From Ruegeria lacuscaerulensis (GTDB lineage: Bacteria; Pseudomonadota; Alphaproteobacteria; Rhodobacterales; Rhodobacteraceae), in the NCBI RefSeq assembly GCF_013033355.1, contig NZ_WQDY01000013.1:83313-147312 (forward strand): 64,000 bases of DNA, given 5' to 3'. The notes beneath the pieces are model-generated. The model saw only the letters and a program-made list of their open reading frames with translations. It was not told the DNA's origin and did no database searches. The number at the start of each line of letters is the position of its first letter. The stretch's first letter is position 1. Of this stretch, positions 63,933-64,000 are shown piece after piece. The position numbers and the translations under genes are program-made.

Positions 63933-64000
63933 CTAGCCTTGAATGACATCCTGCCGCTGCACGCCCAGTCCCTCGATCCCCAGCTCCATCTTGTCGCCGG
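63933..64000 (-). CDS. Fumarylacetoacetate hydrolase family protein, C-terminal end only
   Basis: Only the last 21 codons lie in the window. They encode GDKMELGIEGLGVQRQDVIQG, which matches the end of FAH-domain enzymes (GDxxELGIxGLGxQ), a family that includes ureidoglycolate lyase-like enzymes and hydroxymuconate-type isomerases. The terminator at 63874-63902 belongs to it. The specific reaction cannot be told from this fragment. Confidence 0.7.
   Translation of the reverse strand, partial: GDKMELGIEGLGVQRQDVIQG

Overview
The window looks like chromosomal DNA of a marine alphaproteobacterium of the Rhodobacterales (roseobacter-type). The reasons are its moderately high G+C, the accD-folC pair, a complete-looking Na+-NQR end, a phasin promoter with a CTGC-N3-GCAG PhaR-type site, many peptide/phosphonate genes, and G+C-rich intergenic hairpins of a kind I associate from memory with this order. 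No rRNA, tRNA, CRISPR array, insertion sequence or prophage gene was seen.

Layout. 1-6255: the 3' end of an nqr operon (nqrE partial, nqrF), closed by a terminator. Three minus-strand genes follow (nucleotide-sugar dehydrogenase, UDP-glucuronate epimerase, CBS protein), then the NQR maturation genes apbE and nqrM. 6321-12075: sulfatase-family hydrolase, gpmI, EnvC-like protein, CtpA protease. 12108-14854 (minus): DHA2 exporter and two Rhodobacterales-type hypotheticals. 15096-21335: a 1028-residue ABC-like protein whose nucleotide-binding domain has lost its catalytic motifs and which ends in a cyclic-nucleotide-binding domain, a CPBP intramembrane protease, accD and folC. 21411-29188: zapE, an MFS carrier, a HAD hydrolase, the fghA-sthA-yaiI operon, an AEC carrier and a TetR regulator.

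29321-33060 appears to be a glucosylglycerate module, with a GH13_18 phosphorylase converging on gpgS-gpgP. 33195-40034 is a type I secretion unit: a 1217-residue beta-solenoid/CHRD/RTX exoprotein followed by its ABC exporter and HlyD-type adaptor. 40367-48812 holds an OxyR-like LysR regulator, a Dpp-type peptide ABC operon with an M24 aminopeptidase, and a GntR regulator. 49015-52922 is a phosphonate module: a phosphonate-associated iron alcohol dehydrogenase, phnA and phnY. A 15-bp sequence shared between the ABC promoter and the gntR/phn divergent region suggests that one regulator links the two. 52959-56611: LysR, nitroreductase, GNAT and AraC genes.

56845-63624 is a polyhydroxyalkanoate (PHA) locus. 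DUF6489-type and phasin genes on the plus strand converge, over a shared bidirectional terminator, on a minus-strand operon of acyl-CoA ligase, MaoC hydratase, PHA synthase with a GACSGG box, PHA depolymerase and a DUF445 protein. This arrangement fits feeding fatty acids into PHA. The window ends inside a fumarylacetoacetate-hydrolase-family gene.

The points most worth a second look are the degenerate ABC/cNMP-binding protein, the GntR-linked peptide/phosphonate regulon, the phosphonate module without a transaminase, the repeat-rich CHRD/RTX exoprotein, the glucosylglycerate module and the fatty-acid-to-PHA operon. All functional names come from recognising motifs by eye; no database search was run.
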